A stretch of 64,000 nucleotides of DNA from the NCBI GenBank assembly GCA_947499305.1, contig CANMNN010000021.1:16072-80071 (forward strand), in the 5' to 3' direction. The position numbers and the translations under genes are program-made. Shown in pieces: positions 34,299 to 43,740 of this stretch. The first letter of the stretch is position 1; every line of letters begins with the position of its first letter. The stretch is from an uncultured Arenicella sp. GTDB lineage: Bacteria > Pseudomonadota > Gammaproteobacteria > Arenicellales > Arenicellaceae. The notes below the pieces were generated by a model. The model saw nothing but the letters and a program-made list of their open reading frames with translations. It was not told the DNA's origin and did not search any database.

Positions 34299-35582
34299 AT
34301 GAACAAATTGTCGCCCCTATCGCCAAGCGTCAAAATATTAATCATCAGCTCATGCCTTTTGGTCATGATGTCGTTTGGCTTTCGATCCTCATTTGGTTTG
34401 TTCGTAAAACCAATCAGCGAGTTTCATACCTGGGGCCGTGATGTTATTGCCACTGCTTTGGCAATCCAAAATTTGAGCTGGGGAATTGTCTCGGTGTTCG
34501 CCGGCGGTTTAGCTGACCGCTATGGTAATTTGAAAGTCATTTTATCGGCCGTAGCACTCTATGCGATTGGCATTTTTTGGATGGCGTTTGCATCAGACGC
34601 GTGGGCGCTCAGTGCATCAGCGGGCGCTTTAGTTGGGGCTGGAATTGCAGGCACGTCTTTTGGAATAGTCATTCCAGCGCTTATGCGCGCGGTTCCTGAA
34701 GATCGTCGACAATGGGTTGCAGGAGTCGGCACCGCGGCGGGCTCTATGGGGCAGTTTTTGGTTGTGCCCTTCTCACAAGTCTTGATCGATGCTTTCGGCT
34801 GGTTCTCTTCTTTGCAAATACTCTCGGCAATGACCTTGCTTATGGTCTTTCTGGCACTTCCTTTGGCACCTTATTCCGGCGCTGCTGAGGTTGTTGATAA
34901 AGAGAATGATCAAAGTATTGGCGAAGCGCTCAGAGAAGCATTTGGGCATAAACACTATATTTTGTTAGTGGTCGGCTTCTTTGTCTGCGGATTTCACCTA
35001 GCCTTTATCACGGTACACATGCCTGCCTATTTAAGTGATTTGGGCTTTAGCACAAAAGTTGCAGCAATGAGCTTGGCGATCATCGGTGTCTCTAACCTGG
35101 TTGGCTCCTACATGGCTGGAGTCTGGTCAGCGCGCTGGCCGAAACAAACCATGTTGGCGTGGATCTATTTACTGCGTGCCTTAGTCATTGCGATTTTCAT
35201 CGTTCTACCGCCGACGATTTACAGCGTTGTGTTTTTCAGTATCGGAATAGGCGTGCTTTGGCTAGCGACCGTGCCACCAACCTCTGGCATGGTCGCCGTG
35301 ATGTTTGGTACGCGCTATATGGCCTTACTCTATGGGGTGGTATTTCTATCGCATCAGCTCGGTAGTTTCTCTGGCGTATTTTTAGGGGGGTATCTTTACG
35401 AGCAATCTGAAGCCTTTGAGGTTATCAGCAGCTTTTGCGGGCAATACTTAGGCTTTGCGAGCTATGGTGATGCCTCTCGTTATGACTTAATTTGGTTAAT
35501 TAATATTTTGCTCGGAGTTCTCGCGGCCGTAATTCACTTGCCGATTAAGGAAAAAGCAGTTGGAAGGTTCGCCACAACTTAA
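34299..35582 (+). CDS. MFS transporter
   Basis: A 427-residue 12-helix major facilitator. The loop 2-3 motif GLADRYGNLKVIL is the MFS A-motif and GAGIAGTSFGIVIPALMRAVPEDRR lies in helices 4-5. The pattern VKPISEFHTWGRDVIATA at the first loop is that of oxalate/formate- or monocarboxylate-type (OFA/MCT-like) members. Substrate unknown. It follows the CPBP protease by 16 bp; no terminator is visible after it, and the next gene is convergent. Confidence 0.88.
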   Translation: MNKLSPLSPSVKILIISSCLLVMMSFGFRSSFGLFVKPISEFHTWGRDVIATALAIQNLSWGIVSVFAGGLADRYGNLKVILSAVALYAIGIFWMAFASDAWALSASAGALVGAGIAGTSFGIVIPALMRAVPEDRRQWVAGVGTAAGSMGQFLVVPFSQVLIDAFGWFSSLQILSAMTLLMVFLALPLAPYSGAAEVVDKENDQSIGEALREAFGHKHYILLVVGFFVCGFHLAFITVHMPAYLSDLGFSTKVAAMSLAIIGVSNLVGSYMAGVWSARWPKQTMLAWIYLLRALVIAIFIVLPPTIYSVVFFSIGIGVLWLATVPPTSGMVAVMFGTRYMALLYGVVFLSHQLGSFSGVFLGGYLYEQSEAFEVISSFCGQYLGFASYGDASRYDLIWLINILLGVLAAVIHLPIKEKAVGRFATT

Positions 35583-35652
35583 CAGCAAACCTTGCTACAA
35601 CTGCCTTACACTAAGTTAAGGATAGTCCGTTGAAGCAAACTTCGTCCCTCAG

Positions 35653-36327
35653 TTACAAAAGTTTCTGAGGGTTAAAGTCGCGCGCTTCGCTAGATTTTGC
35701 GAGGTCACTAATTACGTTATTGACGATGATATCAATTTCCACTGGGCCGATAAAATCACAGACCATGACATAGAACTCATGTGCCAGTTCTTGACATTGC
35801 TCTACAGTAACCGACGCTCCAAGTTTGATTGCGTTTAAATTATCAGCCGCCCAATCAGATACCTCACGAGATAAACCACTGAGTAGACCTTCGTCAGCTA
35901 CGGCTTGAACAAGTTCTTTATGCGTTGATGCATCGTTGCGCTTAATCTGAAGTGATACCGCTTGTAAGTACCGAGAAGTGATATTCAAATGAGCCGCTTG
36001 CTGGGGAGCCTCACTGGGTTGTGGTTCAGCATCTGAGCTCGCGACATCCGAAGCTTGCTCACCTAGAATAAATTCAGGTACAGGCTTTAAGTCGTTATAC
36101 AGCTCCGAGGAAGCCGTATGTAGGCCAAGTGTCAACGCCTTCTTTTCTGGCACTCCGAGCCCGATATAGTCAACAATTTTGTCGACGACATCAAAAATAT
36201 CGACCGGAACTTCAGAATTGCCCTTGTTCCAATGTTCAAAAGCAGATTTCAAAGCGCCGCGATCAATATTGGTTCGCAAAAGGCCCGCATACACGATGCG
36301 CTGGTTTAATTGTGATGTTTTACTCAT
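35653..36327 (-). CDS. Unknown 224-residue protein after the ammonium transporter
   Basis: A soluble, mostly helical protein. A helical N-terminal part (about 1-85) is joined by a Glu/Pro/Ala/Ser linker (SDVASSDAEPQPSEAPQQAA) to a C-terminal part (about 112-224) with YVMVCDFIGPVEIDIIV. Not recognised. It follows the ammonium transporter by 11 bp and probably belongs to the same operon as the CheX/CheY/kinase set, so a signalling or adaptor role is a fair inference. A 7-bp hairpin (CCCTCAG/CTGAGGG) overlaps its stop but has no T-run. Confidence 0.65.
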   Translation of the reverse strand: MSKTSQLNQRIVYAGLLRTNIDRGALKSAFEHWNKGNSEVPVDIFDVVDKIVDYIGLGVPEKKALTLGLHTASSELYNDLKPVPEFILGEQASDVASSDAEPQPSEAPQQAAHLNITSRYLQAVSLQIKRNDASTHKELVQAVADEGLLSGLSREVSDWAADNLNAIKLGASVTVEQCQELAHEFYVMVCDFIGPVEIDIIVNNVISDLAKSSEARDFNPQKLL

Positions 36328-36338
36328 CTTACATCACC

Positions 36339-37646
36339 CTACTGGTCAGCTTTAACGTGAGTAATCACGAAGTCGCTATAACCGATTTCTTTATGTTCAC
36401 TGATGTCTAAACCACGTTGCTCCATCTTGGTAGAAACACGAAGCGTCATCACTTTATTCAATGCACTGAATATCAGAAAAGAAGTTCCTAAGCCCCAAAC
36501 TAATGCCGCGACAATGCCAATCACTTGAGCCACCATTCGCTCGGCGTTAAACATATCTCCTTGATAAAACATACCGATCGCGAATGTGCCCCAAGCACCA
36601 CAGAAGCCGTGAACCGAGATTGCACCTACGGCGTCATCGATTTTAAAACGAGTTAATACGGTGGCAGATGCTACAACCACGATGCCTCCGATAATGCCTA
36701 TGAGTAACGCGAAGCCAGGTGCCAATTGATCAACACCTGCGGTAACCGACACAAGACCGCCAAGACAGCCATTGACTATCATCACCATAAGAAAGCCGCG
36801 TTTAGTTGCTACCAGCCAAGCCAGAGCACCGCATATACCGCCAATCGCGCCTAAGTGCGTATTAAGCAAGATTTGACCTAGGTTTGAAAAGTCTCGGTTC
36901 ACTGAACCGCCGTTAAACCCAAACCAGCCAAACCATAAAATAAACGCGCCCAAGGCGACATACGGCAGACTGTGACCTGGAATATTATGCACATCGCCTT
37001 TACGACTAAAACGCCCTGTTCTAGGGCCAATAACTATTAGAGCACCCAAGGCACACCAGCCACCTATTGAGTGAACTACCGTGGCGCCCGCAGCATCGAC
37101 AAAACCGAGTTCTCGCAGCCAACCTAAATTCTCGCCACTGCCGCCCCAAGCCCATGACCCAAAAATGGGGTAGATTACAGAGGTTACGAAAAAGGCACCG
37201 ATAATGTAGGGCAGAAAACTGAATCGCTCGGCTACCGCGCCAGACATAATTGTTGCCGCAGTCGCCGCAAACATCATTTGATAAAGAAGTTCTAAACTAG
37301 AGCCCGTATCAGCGAATGAAGGAAAAAATGACGACGTGCCAATTAAGCCAGTCTCATTTGCGCCAAACATGAGCCCAAAACCAAACAACCAATAGCCTAT
37401 TGTTCCCAAGCCTACGTCGGTAAAGTTCTTAAGTATTACATTGATGGCGTTTTTGGAACGCACCATGCCGCCCTCTACTAGCAGAAAGCCGGCCTGCATA
37501 AATAAAACAAGCGCACAACAAATTCCAACCCAAAGATAGTTCAATACCTGAAGGGTATCTACTGGCTCGGCCTGCGACTCTTGCGCCAAAGCAAGTGTCG
37601 GCAGCGCAAGCAGAGCGATGGCTAAACCTTTCACTAAATGATGCAT
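36339..37646 (-). CDS. amt: Ammonium transporter (Amt family)
   Basis: A 435-residue protein with a signal-like first helix (LALPTLALAQ) and eleven transmembrane helices. Amt signatures: FLLVEGGMVRSKNAINVILKN, WAWGGSGE, DAAGATVVHSIGGW with the first pore His, and DDAVGAISVHGFCGAWGTFAIG with the second. I chose ATG 37646, five bases after GGGGG, over the upstream GTG. The C-terminal tail (TKMEQRGLDISEHKEIGY) is the piece that touches GlnK in other systems; no glnK is present here. Instead, CheX, CheY and a kinase precede it on the same strand. Confidence 0.95.
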   Translation of the reverse strand: MHHLVKGLAIALLALPTLALAQESQAEPVDTLQVLNYLWVGICCALVLFMQAGFLLVEGGMVRSKNAINVILKNFTDVGLGTIGYWLFGFGLMFGANETGLIGTSSFFPSFADTGSSLELLYQMMFAATAATIMSGAVAERFSFLPYIIGAFFVTSVIYPIFGSWAWGGSGENLGWLRELGFVDAAGATVVHSIGGWCALGALIVIGPRTGRFSRKGDVHNIPGHSLPYVALGAFILWFGWFGFNGGSVNRDFSNLGQILLNTHLGAIGGICGALAWLVATKRGFLMVMIVNGCLGGLVSVTAGVDQLAPGFALLIGIIGGIVVVASATVLTRFKIDDAVGAISVHGFCGAWGTFAIGMFYQGDMFNAERMVAQVIGIVAALVWGLGTSFLIFSALNKVMTLRVSTKMEQRGLDISEHKEIGYSDFVITHVKADQ

Positions 37647-37661
37647 ATTCACCCCCTACCT

Positions 37662-38114
37662 TTAAACTGTATCTAAATTGATGATCAGGTGAGCACTCAT
37701 GTTTTGCCAAACGACCGGTATCACGTAAATACTGGATATATTTGATACATGTAATTGCTCGCCTTTACCTTTAAGGACAACCGGCGTTGACAACATAAAT
37801 TGATCACCGAAGACTCTCCGCGCGTTACCAGCAATGGTGTTACTAATTTCGCCTACTAAGTCCATTAGCTTTTCTTCCTTGGTGGTCATGACCCCAATTT
37901 CTGAAATCAACTTAACGACCATTATCTTAGGTGCGGTGAAAAATACAGACCCTTTGTGGTTTCCTGAAATACCAATGATGCCCGTATAGTCTTGCAGGTA
38001 TTTATTGATATCTTGTATTAGGAATGGCGTGCTCACCTTAGCTAAAGATGACGTGGTTTTATCGAAGTAGTTTGTTAAACCATCGACGAAAACTTCTAAG
38101 CTTTTTTCTTTCAT
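37662..38114 (-). CDS. cheX: CheX-type CheY-P phosphatase
   Basis: A 150-residue protein with the CheC/CheX/FliY phosphatase helix: GEISNTIAGNARR near 95-107, giving the Glu and Asn of the ExxN motif. CheX removes phosphate from CheY-P. Its ATG overlaps the stop of the response regulator gene (TAATG), so the two are translationally coupled, and the ammonium transporter begins 15 bp after it. This is a compact receiver-phosphatase pair. Confidence 0.88.
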   Translation of the reverse strand: MKEKSLEVFVDGLTNYFDKTTSSLAKVSTPFLIQDINKYLQDYTGIIGISGNHKGSVFFTAPKIMVVKLISEIGVMTTKEEKLMDLVGEISNTIAGNARRVFGDQFMLSTPVVLKGKGEQLHVSNISSIYVIPVVWQNMSAHLIINLDTV

Positions 38115-38479
38115 TAGACAATGTCCTCAATTAATTCTTCTATTGCCTCGATCAGCTCTATATCTCTAAATGGCTTGCATAAGAAGCCGTAAGCGCCGAG
38201 ATGCATCGCTTGTATTAGAGTACTTTTATCGGCCAAGGCCGAGACGACCAAGATTCGCACATTGGAATCAATCGCCATTATTTCTTTGATCGTCTCGATG
38301 CCATCCATCAAGGGCATTGTAATATCGAGCGTCATAACCGTCGGCTTTAGAAGCCTAAATTGCTCTACAGCTTCAACGCCATTTTGAGCAGTGCCGACTA
38401 TTTCAAATTCTTCGCCCTTTAGGACGTTCTCAACTTTTTCTCTGATGACCATTGAGTCATCTACCACCATAAACTTCAT
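38114..38479 (-). CDS. Single-domain response regulator (CheY-like)
   Basis: A 121-residue receiver with no output domain. The acidic pair is at DDS (about 7-8), the phospho-acceptor Asp in MTLDITMPLMDG (about 55), the Ser of VVSALAD (about 85) and the Lys of LCKPF (about 107). It is coupled to cheX downstream and starts about 60 bp after the kinase gene. Without motility genes in the window, its target may be the transporter or the unknown 224-aa protein rather than a flagellar switch. Confidence 0.92.
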   Translation of the reverse strand: MKFMVVDDSMVIREKVENVLKGEEFEIVGTAQNGVEAVEQFRLLKPTVMTLDITMPLMDGIETIKEIMAIDSNVRILVVSALADKSTLIQAMHLGAYGFLCKPFRDIELIEAIEELIEDIV

Positions 38480-38538
38480 TGGCTAAGCCTCTTATTAATT
38501 AGTTTATTGCTGAACGATTGCGCTAGTGCCCAAGGACA

Positions 38539-40512
38539 TTAGGCTTTAGGAATAGACACTTTGAATTGACTAAAGCGACCCAGCTTATGTTGCACGCTTA
38601 TAGCGCCACCTAGTTCTTTCACCATCGTGTGCACAAGACTTAGGCCAACGCCTCTACCGCCATCTAAGGTTGCTTCAGAGAGTTGGCTAAAGTTGGGGTG
38701 AAAAATTAACTTGAACGCGGTTTTTACGTCAATCCGATCTAGCTGCTCAGGCTTGAGCATGCCGATTTCAATCGCTCGATCAAGAATGGCCTGATTATCG
38801 AGCCCTTCTCCATCATCACGCACGTGTAGGGTATAAGCTTGATCGGTTTCGTTCAGGCTGGTGGTGATATTTATGTAGTCGGTTTTACCCGCTTTTAGTC
38901 GCTGATCCGGCATGAGCGAACCATGCACGATACTGTTTCTAACGAGTTGAACCGCAACGCTTTGAATTGTTTCTTGCAACTCATCAGGAAGCTCAGTTAA
39001 CTCTAAGCCGTGAACCTCAAGGTGCGCGCGCTTATTGTTGCGCTTGCTTACTGTTCTAGATAGGTCTTGAAGAAGGTGGGCAAAGCCTGATGCATTTGCA
39101 TCCTCAGCGACTGCAGAGGTCGCCTCGATAGAGTCTGCACCGTCAACCAGGCTCTGAGTTTGCCCTTGCGATAACTTCTCTACTAAGTTTTCCATTTGCT
39201 CTAATTCAGAAAACAAGTCTTTAATTTTAGTAATCGCAGGCAGTAACGCTTTTCCTGAAACTTTGTCAGCGTTATTTTTAACTAAGACCAACTCTTCTTC
39301 CAGTGCATGAGCGATAAATTCAAAGTTATGTAAACCAAGAGCGGCGGCATCACCTTTTAACTTGTGAACCGTTTTCGCTATATCGGCAACCTTGCTTTGA
39401 ATTTCAAGGCTACCGTGACCACGAGCCTCTAATTTACTATTTATAGAATTCAAGTCAGAATTTGCGGCCAGAAAGAATGTTCTTAACTGTGCTTGATCTA
39501 CTTTTAGAATACGAAGAAGCAAGTCCATCTGAGCTTCTTGCTCTTCTTTTGTCTCTGCGAGTTCTCGCTCTAGCAATACTCGTCGTGTTTCATCAGTTAC
39601 CGATACCAAAATCTGCTTGAGCTTATCTTCTTCCATTACACGATTAAACTGAAAATCTAGGTAGCGGCTTTCATATGATCCATCGCGCCGCACAAGATTT
39701 ATCTCGACTTCGTTGAGTGGGTTTAAATCCTTAATCAGCTTTTCTTTAACACGATCTCCATAAAGTAAGCCGAGGAATTCTTTCGCCGTTTGTACGGTAT
39801 GTTGTGACACATAGTTCGAGATAAAATCAAAGAAGTCTCCTTCAAGGTCTCGGTCTAATTTAAAAATCTTTTTCAGGGAAGCCGACTGCTCTAGTCCAAT
39901 TTGATAATCATGATCTAATAAGAACAAGCCTTCGGAAACCGTACTCATAATGCCTTTGGTTTCGTCTACAACCTTAACTTCAGCGTCTTGATTCTCAGAC
40001 AATCGCATGATCATCGGAATAATTACGAGTAAGTAAAAACCAATGGCAATCATGCCCGCGGCAACCTGTAAATACCGTGTAAGCTTAAGTTTTTTCGATA
40101 ACCGCCTATCAATCGATTTTATCAACCCACCCGCAGTTTCAGTTGATGCATTAAAATCGCCTGCGCGCATCTGAGTCACTAGCAAGTCTAGCGTCGACTC
40201 TTGCGGTGCTAAAAATTTTGATAAGGTGTGAGTACTAATTGTCTCACCAGAAACTCGTAGCGACTGCCCCGTTTTAAAACCTTCTAAGGACGATATTAAG
40301 TTTTGTGTTTCGCTTGAACTTTGTGTTTCGCTTGAACTTAGTGACGGAGATACTCGATCAAGCAATTGGATTATTGATGTTGTATATCTTAAATCTCGTT
40401 CCGCTTTGGCGTTAAGCAATAAGTTCAACGCTAAATAGACAAGAAAGACAACAACCAAGCCGAGCGTAGCAAAGGTAAGCCCTTTAAAACGCATGATGTT
40501 ACTCAACCCCAT
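38539..40512 (-). CDS. Membrane sensor kinase with Hpt and CheA-like catalytic domain
   Basis: A 657-residue protein. Two helices (about 14-33 and 148-170) frame a 115-residue outer domain; a PAS-like region covers about 185-310; a coiled coil 312-340; an Hpt domain with HKLKGDAA (His383); and a CheA-type ATPase with N526 (VRNSIVHG), DDGEGLD at 567-573 and GGRGVGLSLV near 622. There is no CheW-like domain. The Hpt-plus-HATPase layout means His383 is phosphorylated and passes the phosphate to the CheY-like protein encoded next. An in-frame 18-bp duplication gives SSSETQ twice in the outer domain. Confidence 0.88.
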   Translation of the reverse strand: MGLSNIMRFKGLTFATLGLVVVFLVYLALNLLLNAKAERDLRYTTSIIQLLDRVSPSLSSSETQSSSETQNLISSLEGFKTGQSLRVSGETISTHTLSKFLAPQESTLDLLVTQMRAGDFNASTETAGGLIKSIDRRLSKKLKLTRYLQVAAGMIAIGFYLLVIIPMIMRLSENQDAEVKVVDETKGIMSTVSEGLFLLDHDYQIGLEQSASLKKIFKLDRDLEGDFFDFISNYVSQHTVQTAKEFLGLLYGDRVKEKLIKDLNPLNEVEINLVRRDGSYESRYLDFQFNRVMEEDKLKQILVSVTDETRRVLLERELAETKEEQEAQMDLLLRILKVDQAQLRTFFLAANSDLNSINSKLEARGHGSLEIQSKVADIAKTVHKLKGDAAALGLHNFEFIAHALEEELVLVKNNADKVSGKALLPAITKIKDLFSELEQMENLVEKLSQGQTQSLVDGADSIEATSAVAEDANASGFAHLLQDLSRTVSKRNNKRAHLEVHGLELTELPDELQETIQSVAVQLVRNSIVHGSLMPDQRLKAGKTDYINITTSLNETDQAYTLHVRDDGEGLDNQAILDRAIEIGMLKPEQLDRIDVKTAFKLIFHPNFSQLSEATLDGGRGVGLSLVHTMVKELGGAISVQHKLGRFSQFKVSIPKA

Positions 40513-40956
40513 TTCCTACTCCCAGATTTATACATCTACTAGAAACCCAACGTTGCTACCTTTCTAATGCAGCTTGTTATTTCTATTATGAAGCTCTGGG
40601 ATCTACCCCCCCCAATTGAGAGACACATGCCCGAACTTTTCGCTCTTTTCGCCTTTACAGGCCAACCGTTAAAGAAGATGTCGCCTAAACAAAGCGCTTG
40701 TCTAAAATCAGCGCGCTTACTTAAACTCAATTCATTATCAACTACAGGACGCTAATCTAGCAAGAAATTGCAAGACTAACTGTCAAAGAATGTGATTTTA
40801 TTTGCATTTTTTATAGAAATTGGAGAATTTAGTATCGAATTATATGCAAAAAGGGCGTATTTTTACTTTGTTATCTTAAAAGCTAGTTACGATTAAAGTT
40901 TTTACTGTGGCACTCAGGGGTGGGTAAATAATGTTAAAAATTCGAGCGACAGTCCC
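40513..40956. other. Intergenic region
   Basis: About 440 bp. Two overlapping frames of about 62 codons exist (one on each strand) but have no ribosome binding site or protein-like composition. The part from 40790 to 40910 is AT-rich and probably holds promoters. I see no known riboswitch or repeat. Confidence 0.4.
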
Positions 40957-41289
40957 GTGATTTTCGAGCGGAGGGGTATTGACCTTTCAACAATACCAAT
41001 ACAAAACGTGGGCACAAGTTGCATCATGCTGGTGAGCAAGTTTAGTAGGGCTATCTATTCTAGGCACAAAATCGTCATTCGACTGCACCACCCTCACGTG
41101 CTCAATACAGTATACGCATATGCAAAGTTAATAGACGACAAAGACCTCAAGTTGATTTACCTGAATATCGAACGCGAAATTCACGCTTACTTGAGATCTA
41201 AATACCCTGAACACGATGGCGATATCGCATTTCGATTTAATAGAAAAGTCGCACTCCAGAGTAACGAACGCCTCAAAGCTGCCCGCTAG
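40957..41289 (+). CDS. Small unknown protein
   Basis: A 110-codon frame from GTG; the more likely start is ATG at 41026, which leaves 87 residues. The C-terminal part (VLNTVYAYAKLIDDKDLKLIYLNIEREIHAYLRSK) is helical and charged, and looks like a real protein. No ribosome binding site is convincing. Not recognised; single gene between divergent neighbours. Confidence 0.4.
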   Translation: MIFERRGIDLSTIPIQNVGTSCIMLVSKFSRAIYSRHKIVIRLHHPHVLNTVYAYAKLIDDKDLKLIYLNIEREIHAYLRSKYPEHDGDIAFRFNRKVALQSNERLKAAR

Positions 41290-41340
41290 AAGGCAGTTTG
41301 AAGTCGGCTTAATTTTATAACAGCCATTGTTGCCCCCCTT

Positions 41341-42663
41341 TTACTGAGGGTTCCTACCCTTGCCGATAAGAGACAAGGCAACGACGCCAATAATTGGCAG
41401 TGAAATCGCCAACCAATTTAAGCCAAAGGCACCTTTACCGGCCACACCCAAGCCAGCTAAAACAGCCAAGCCACCACACATACCTAGACCAAAAAGTATG
41501 ACTGCGAAACCCGTATTATGTTTGCTGGAGCCACCGCCAAGCTTTTTCTCTAGCCACATAAATAGCGGCAGACTTAGCATCATGACAGCAAAATACACAA
41601 GCACCCAAACAGGTCTATAAGCCCACCACAAACTACTGCCTGGCTGTACTGACAACACAATTGGCAACAGCCAAATACAAGCACCGATGGTGAGAATCAT
41701 AACCGTGCTATGCCACAAAAAGATCGGCATTATAAACCCGTTTATGAGTACAGTAGCGGTCCAAACCTTAACATTTGCTAGCCACTGACGAATTGGTTTC
41801 TCAAGCGCGAGCAGTAAACCAATCTGAGTTAAGCCGAGTGCTATAAGAGGTAGTTTAGGCGGCGTTGTATTGCTAAAGTCAGCGCCGGGCACACCAATCA
41901 AACTGATCGGGTATGGCCCAAATTGAGTAAGCAATACCAAGAAAGAGCCCGCAACTATGGCCAAGCAAAGCGATGGCGCAACCCCGCCAAAACGGCCTTG
42001 CTGCCAAGCATAACCAAGCTGGTGTACTGCTCCCCAAATAAAGAAGTAATTGAACCAGCCAAACCATTTAGCCCCGGTATTAAAAAAGACGATATCTCCC
42101 ACTATTGCTAAACAAAAAGGCAAAATCACACTGAGTAAACCAAGCTTGCGCCAAAGCGCTCGAGTGATCGGCACAAACATCACAATAATAAAATAGATCG
42201 CCAAGAACCAAGTCGGCACCAAGGATATTTGTGAACCAATTTGTATCATTTGCCTCGGCAGGTCCAAATAGAAACCCAAAATACCGAGAGAGGCCCAGAG
42301 CAATATCAAAGGAATGACTGGCCCGAGTAAACGTCGCAAGCGTGATTCTAACCAAAAAGAATACTTTGTACCCTTTGCCTGCGCGCTATCCCATGACACG
42401 CCATTTGAGTACCCCCCCACAAAAAAGAAAACTGGCATCACCTGAAACAGCCAGGTTAACCATTGCGCAGGAGGTTGAATTTGCAATAAGTGATCCATAC
42501 TAACAATACCGCCAACAGTCGCGGGTGCCGCGATAATCCAATGACCTAGAACCACCGCGCTAATAGATAGGGCCCTAAGCAGGTCGACATAGCGATTTCG
42601 TTCAGCCGGCGTTTGCTCTGCTACCTCAGCGGCTCGGGCCCACATTCCTTTTTGTTTTGTCAT
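41341..42663 (-). CDS. Acyltransferase-3 family membrane protein
   Basis: A 440-residue polytopic protein. RNRYVDLLRALSISAVVLGHW is the catalytic first-helix motif of the acyltransferase-3 fold; QVMPVFFFVGGYSNGVSW is the second signature. About ten helices follow. It starts downstream of an XRE regulator on the same strand; between them lies a 17-bp tandem-repeat array that begins at the regulator's stop. The repeat could alter translation or expression. The acceptor and acyl donor are unknown. Confidence 0.87.
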   Translation of the reverse strand: MTKQKGMWARAAEVAEQTPAERNRYVDLLRALSISAVVLGHWIIAAPATVGGIVSMDHLLQIQPPAQWLTWLFQVMPVFFFVGGYSNGVSWDSAQAKGTKYSFWLESRLRRLLGPVIPLILLWASLGILGFYLDLPRQMIQIGSQISLVPTWFLAIYFIIVMFVPITRALWRKLGLLSVILPFCLAIVGDIVFFNTGAKWFGWFNYFFIWGAVHQLGYAWQQGRFGGVAPSLCLAIVAGSFLVLLTQFGPYPISLIGVPGADFSNTTPPKLPLIALGLTQIGLLLALEKPIRQWLANVKVWTATVLINGFIMPIFLWHSTVMILTIGACIWLLPIVLSVQPGSSLWWAYRPVWVLVYFAVMMLSLPLFMWLEKKLGGGSSKHNTGFAVILFGLGMCGGLAVLAGLGVAGKGAFGLNWLAISLPIIGVVALSLIGKGRNPQ

Positions 42664-42686
42664 AGTCGATGCTTTAGTTAAAGATG

Positions 42687-42788
42687 TTTTACGTTCAAGA
42701 CTGTTTTACGTTCAAGACTGTTTTACGTTCAAGACTGTTTTACGTTCAAGACTGTTTTACGTTCAAGACTGTTCTAAGTTCAAGACTG
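42687..42788. repeat. 17-bp tandem repeat at the end of the XRE regulator gene
   Basis: Five exact copies of TTTTACGTTCAAGACTG (42687-42771) and one degenerate copy (42772-42788) that runs into the last codons of the regulator. On the minus strand each unit reads CTTGAACGTAAAACAGT and resembles the gene's last codons, so the array seems to have grown from its 3' end. Confidence 0.95.
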
Positions 42789-43523
42789 TGATTTACGCTC
42801 AAGATCAGTAAAGATACTAACCTCCCAATTGCGGATTGCTAAAATCATTGTCACACCATGGCGTTCACTGATCGGAATTTTTCGTTCTTGCTCAGATATT
42901 TCATCGAAGAGAGAGTCCAACATTTTAAGCCGATTACGTAAATCAACTTGCCCCTTCATTGTTAGTACACCGTTTTTCACAACTCGAAGAGCGCCATCCT
43001 CTTCAAACGTAGTGTTAAAAAACTCTGTTTGGATAGTTGACCGAAAATACCTCTCGATTGGTCCATTCGGGTTCCACGAAAAATTATTCGCCATCAACAA
43101 GCGCACCTTGTTATTCGGCTGCAATTCAATCAATCGCATTTTGTCGAGCCGCGCAAGCAGTGTAATTACTTCTATGTCGCTAATATCATAGCGCTCAACA
43201 ATCTCGTCCACTTTCCAATGGTTAACAAGACAATAGGCCACCACCAATAGCTTTCTGTCTTCAACAAGAGCTTGCTCTTGCTCTAAACTAATTGATGTTA
43301 AGCGATCTTCAAGTGATTCAGAGAGTTCAAGCAGTGCATTGAGGTCCACATCAAGCAGCTCGCAAATAAGATCAAGGCGGTTCAGGCTAAAGTTGCCATT
43401 TGCGAACATTTGCTTGATGGTCGATTCAGATACATCAAGCTTTTGCGCAAGCTGACGATAGGTGATGCCCTGCTGCTTGAGGGTTACCTTGATTGCATCA
43501 ACCAATTGCTTAGAACGAGCCAT
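42780..43523 (-). CDS. XRE-family helix-turn-helix regulator
   Basis: A 247-residue protein. An XRE helix-turn-helix fills residues 15-65 (ITYRQLAQKLDVSESTIKQMF), followed by a helical C-terminal part with LDVDLNALLELSESLEDRL and a winged-like middle region (VERYDISDIEVITLLARLDKM). The same overall layout is common in marine gammaproteobacteria. The last residues (ERKSQS) are coded by the degenerate end of a tandem repeat. Divergent from the ECF sigma gene across 217 bp, so it may also act there. Confidence 0.85.
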   Translation of the reverse strand: MARSKQLVDAIKVTLKQQGITYRQLAQKLDVSESTIKQMFANGNFSLNRLDLICELLDVDLNALLELSESLEDRLTSISLEQEQALVEDRKLLVVAYCLVNHWKVDEIVERYDISDIEVITLLARLDKMRLIELQPNNKVRLLMANNFSWNPNGPIERYFRSTIQTEFFNTTFEEDGALRVVKNGVLTMKGQVDLRNRLKMLDSLFDEISEQERKIPISERHGVTMILAIRNWEVSIFTDLERKSQS

Positions 43524-43740
43524 TATTAAATTATAGATCCATAAAAATTAGGTATAGTGAATTTGCACTATAGACTTCTGATTAATCAAGCCTAGACTAT
43601 TTAGATCAATTTAGCACTACCAAAATAGCCTTCGCGGACATTAGCCCTTTATCAAGCAATATTTTTGTATTTATTTTTCTTTTCTGTAAACCTTTTACTC
43701 TATTCACCCATCTTACTATTAAACATGTGAGATTTTTACT

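Noticed and set aside
40860..40960. Riboswitch before the 110-codon ORF
   Set aside because: The G-rich stretch does not match any known riboswitch core that I can recognise.
42687..42788. CRISPR-like array from the 17-bp repeats
   Set aside because: Units are directly contiguous with no spacers and no cas genes are near; the same holds for 60031-60100.
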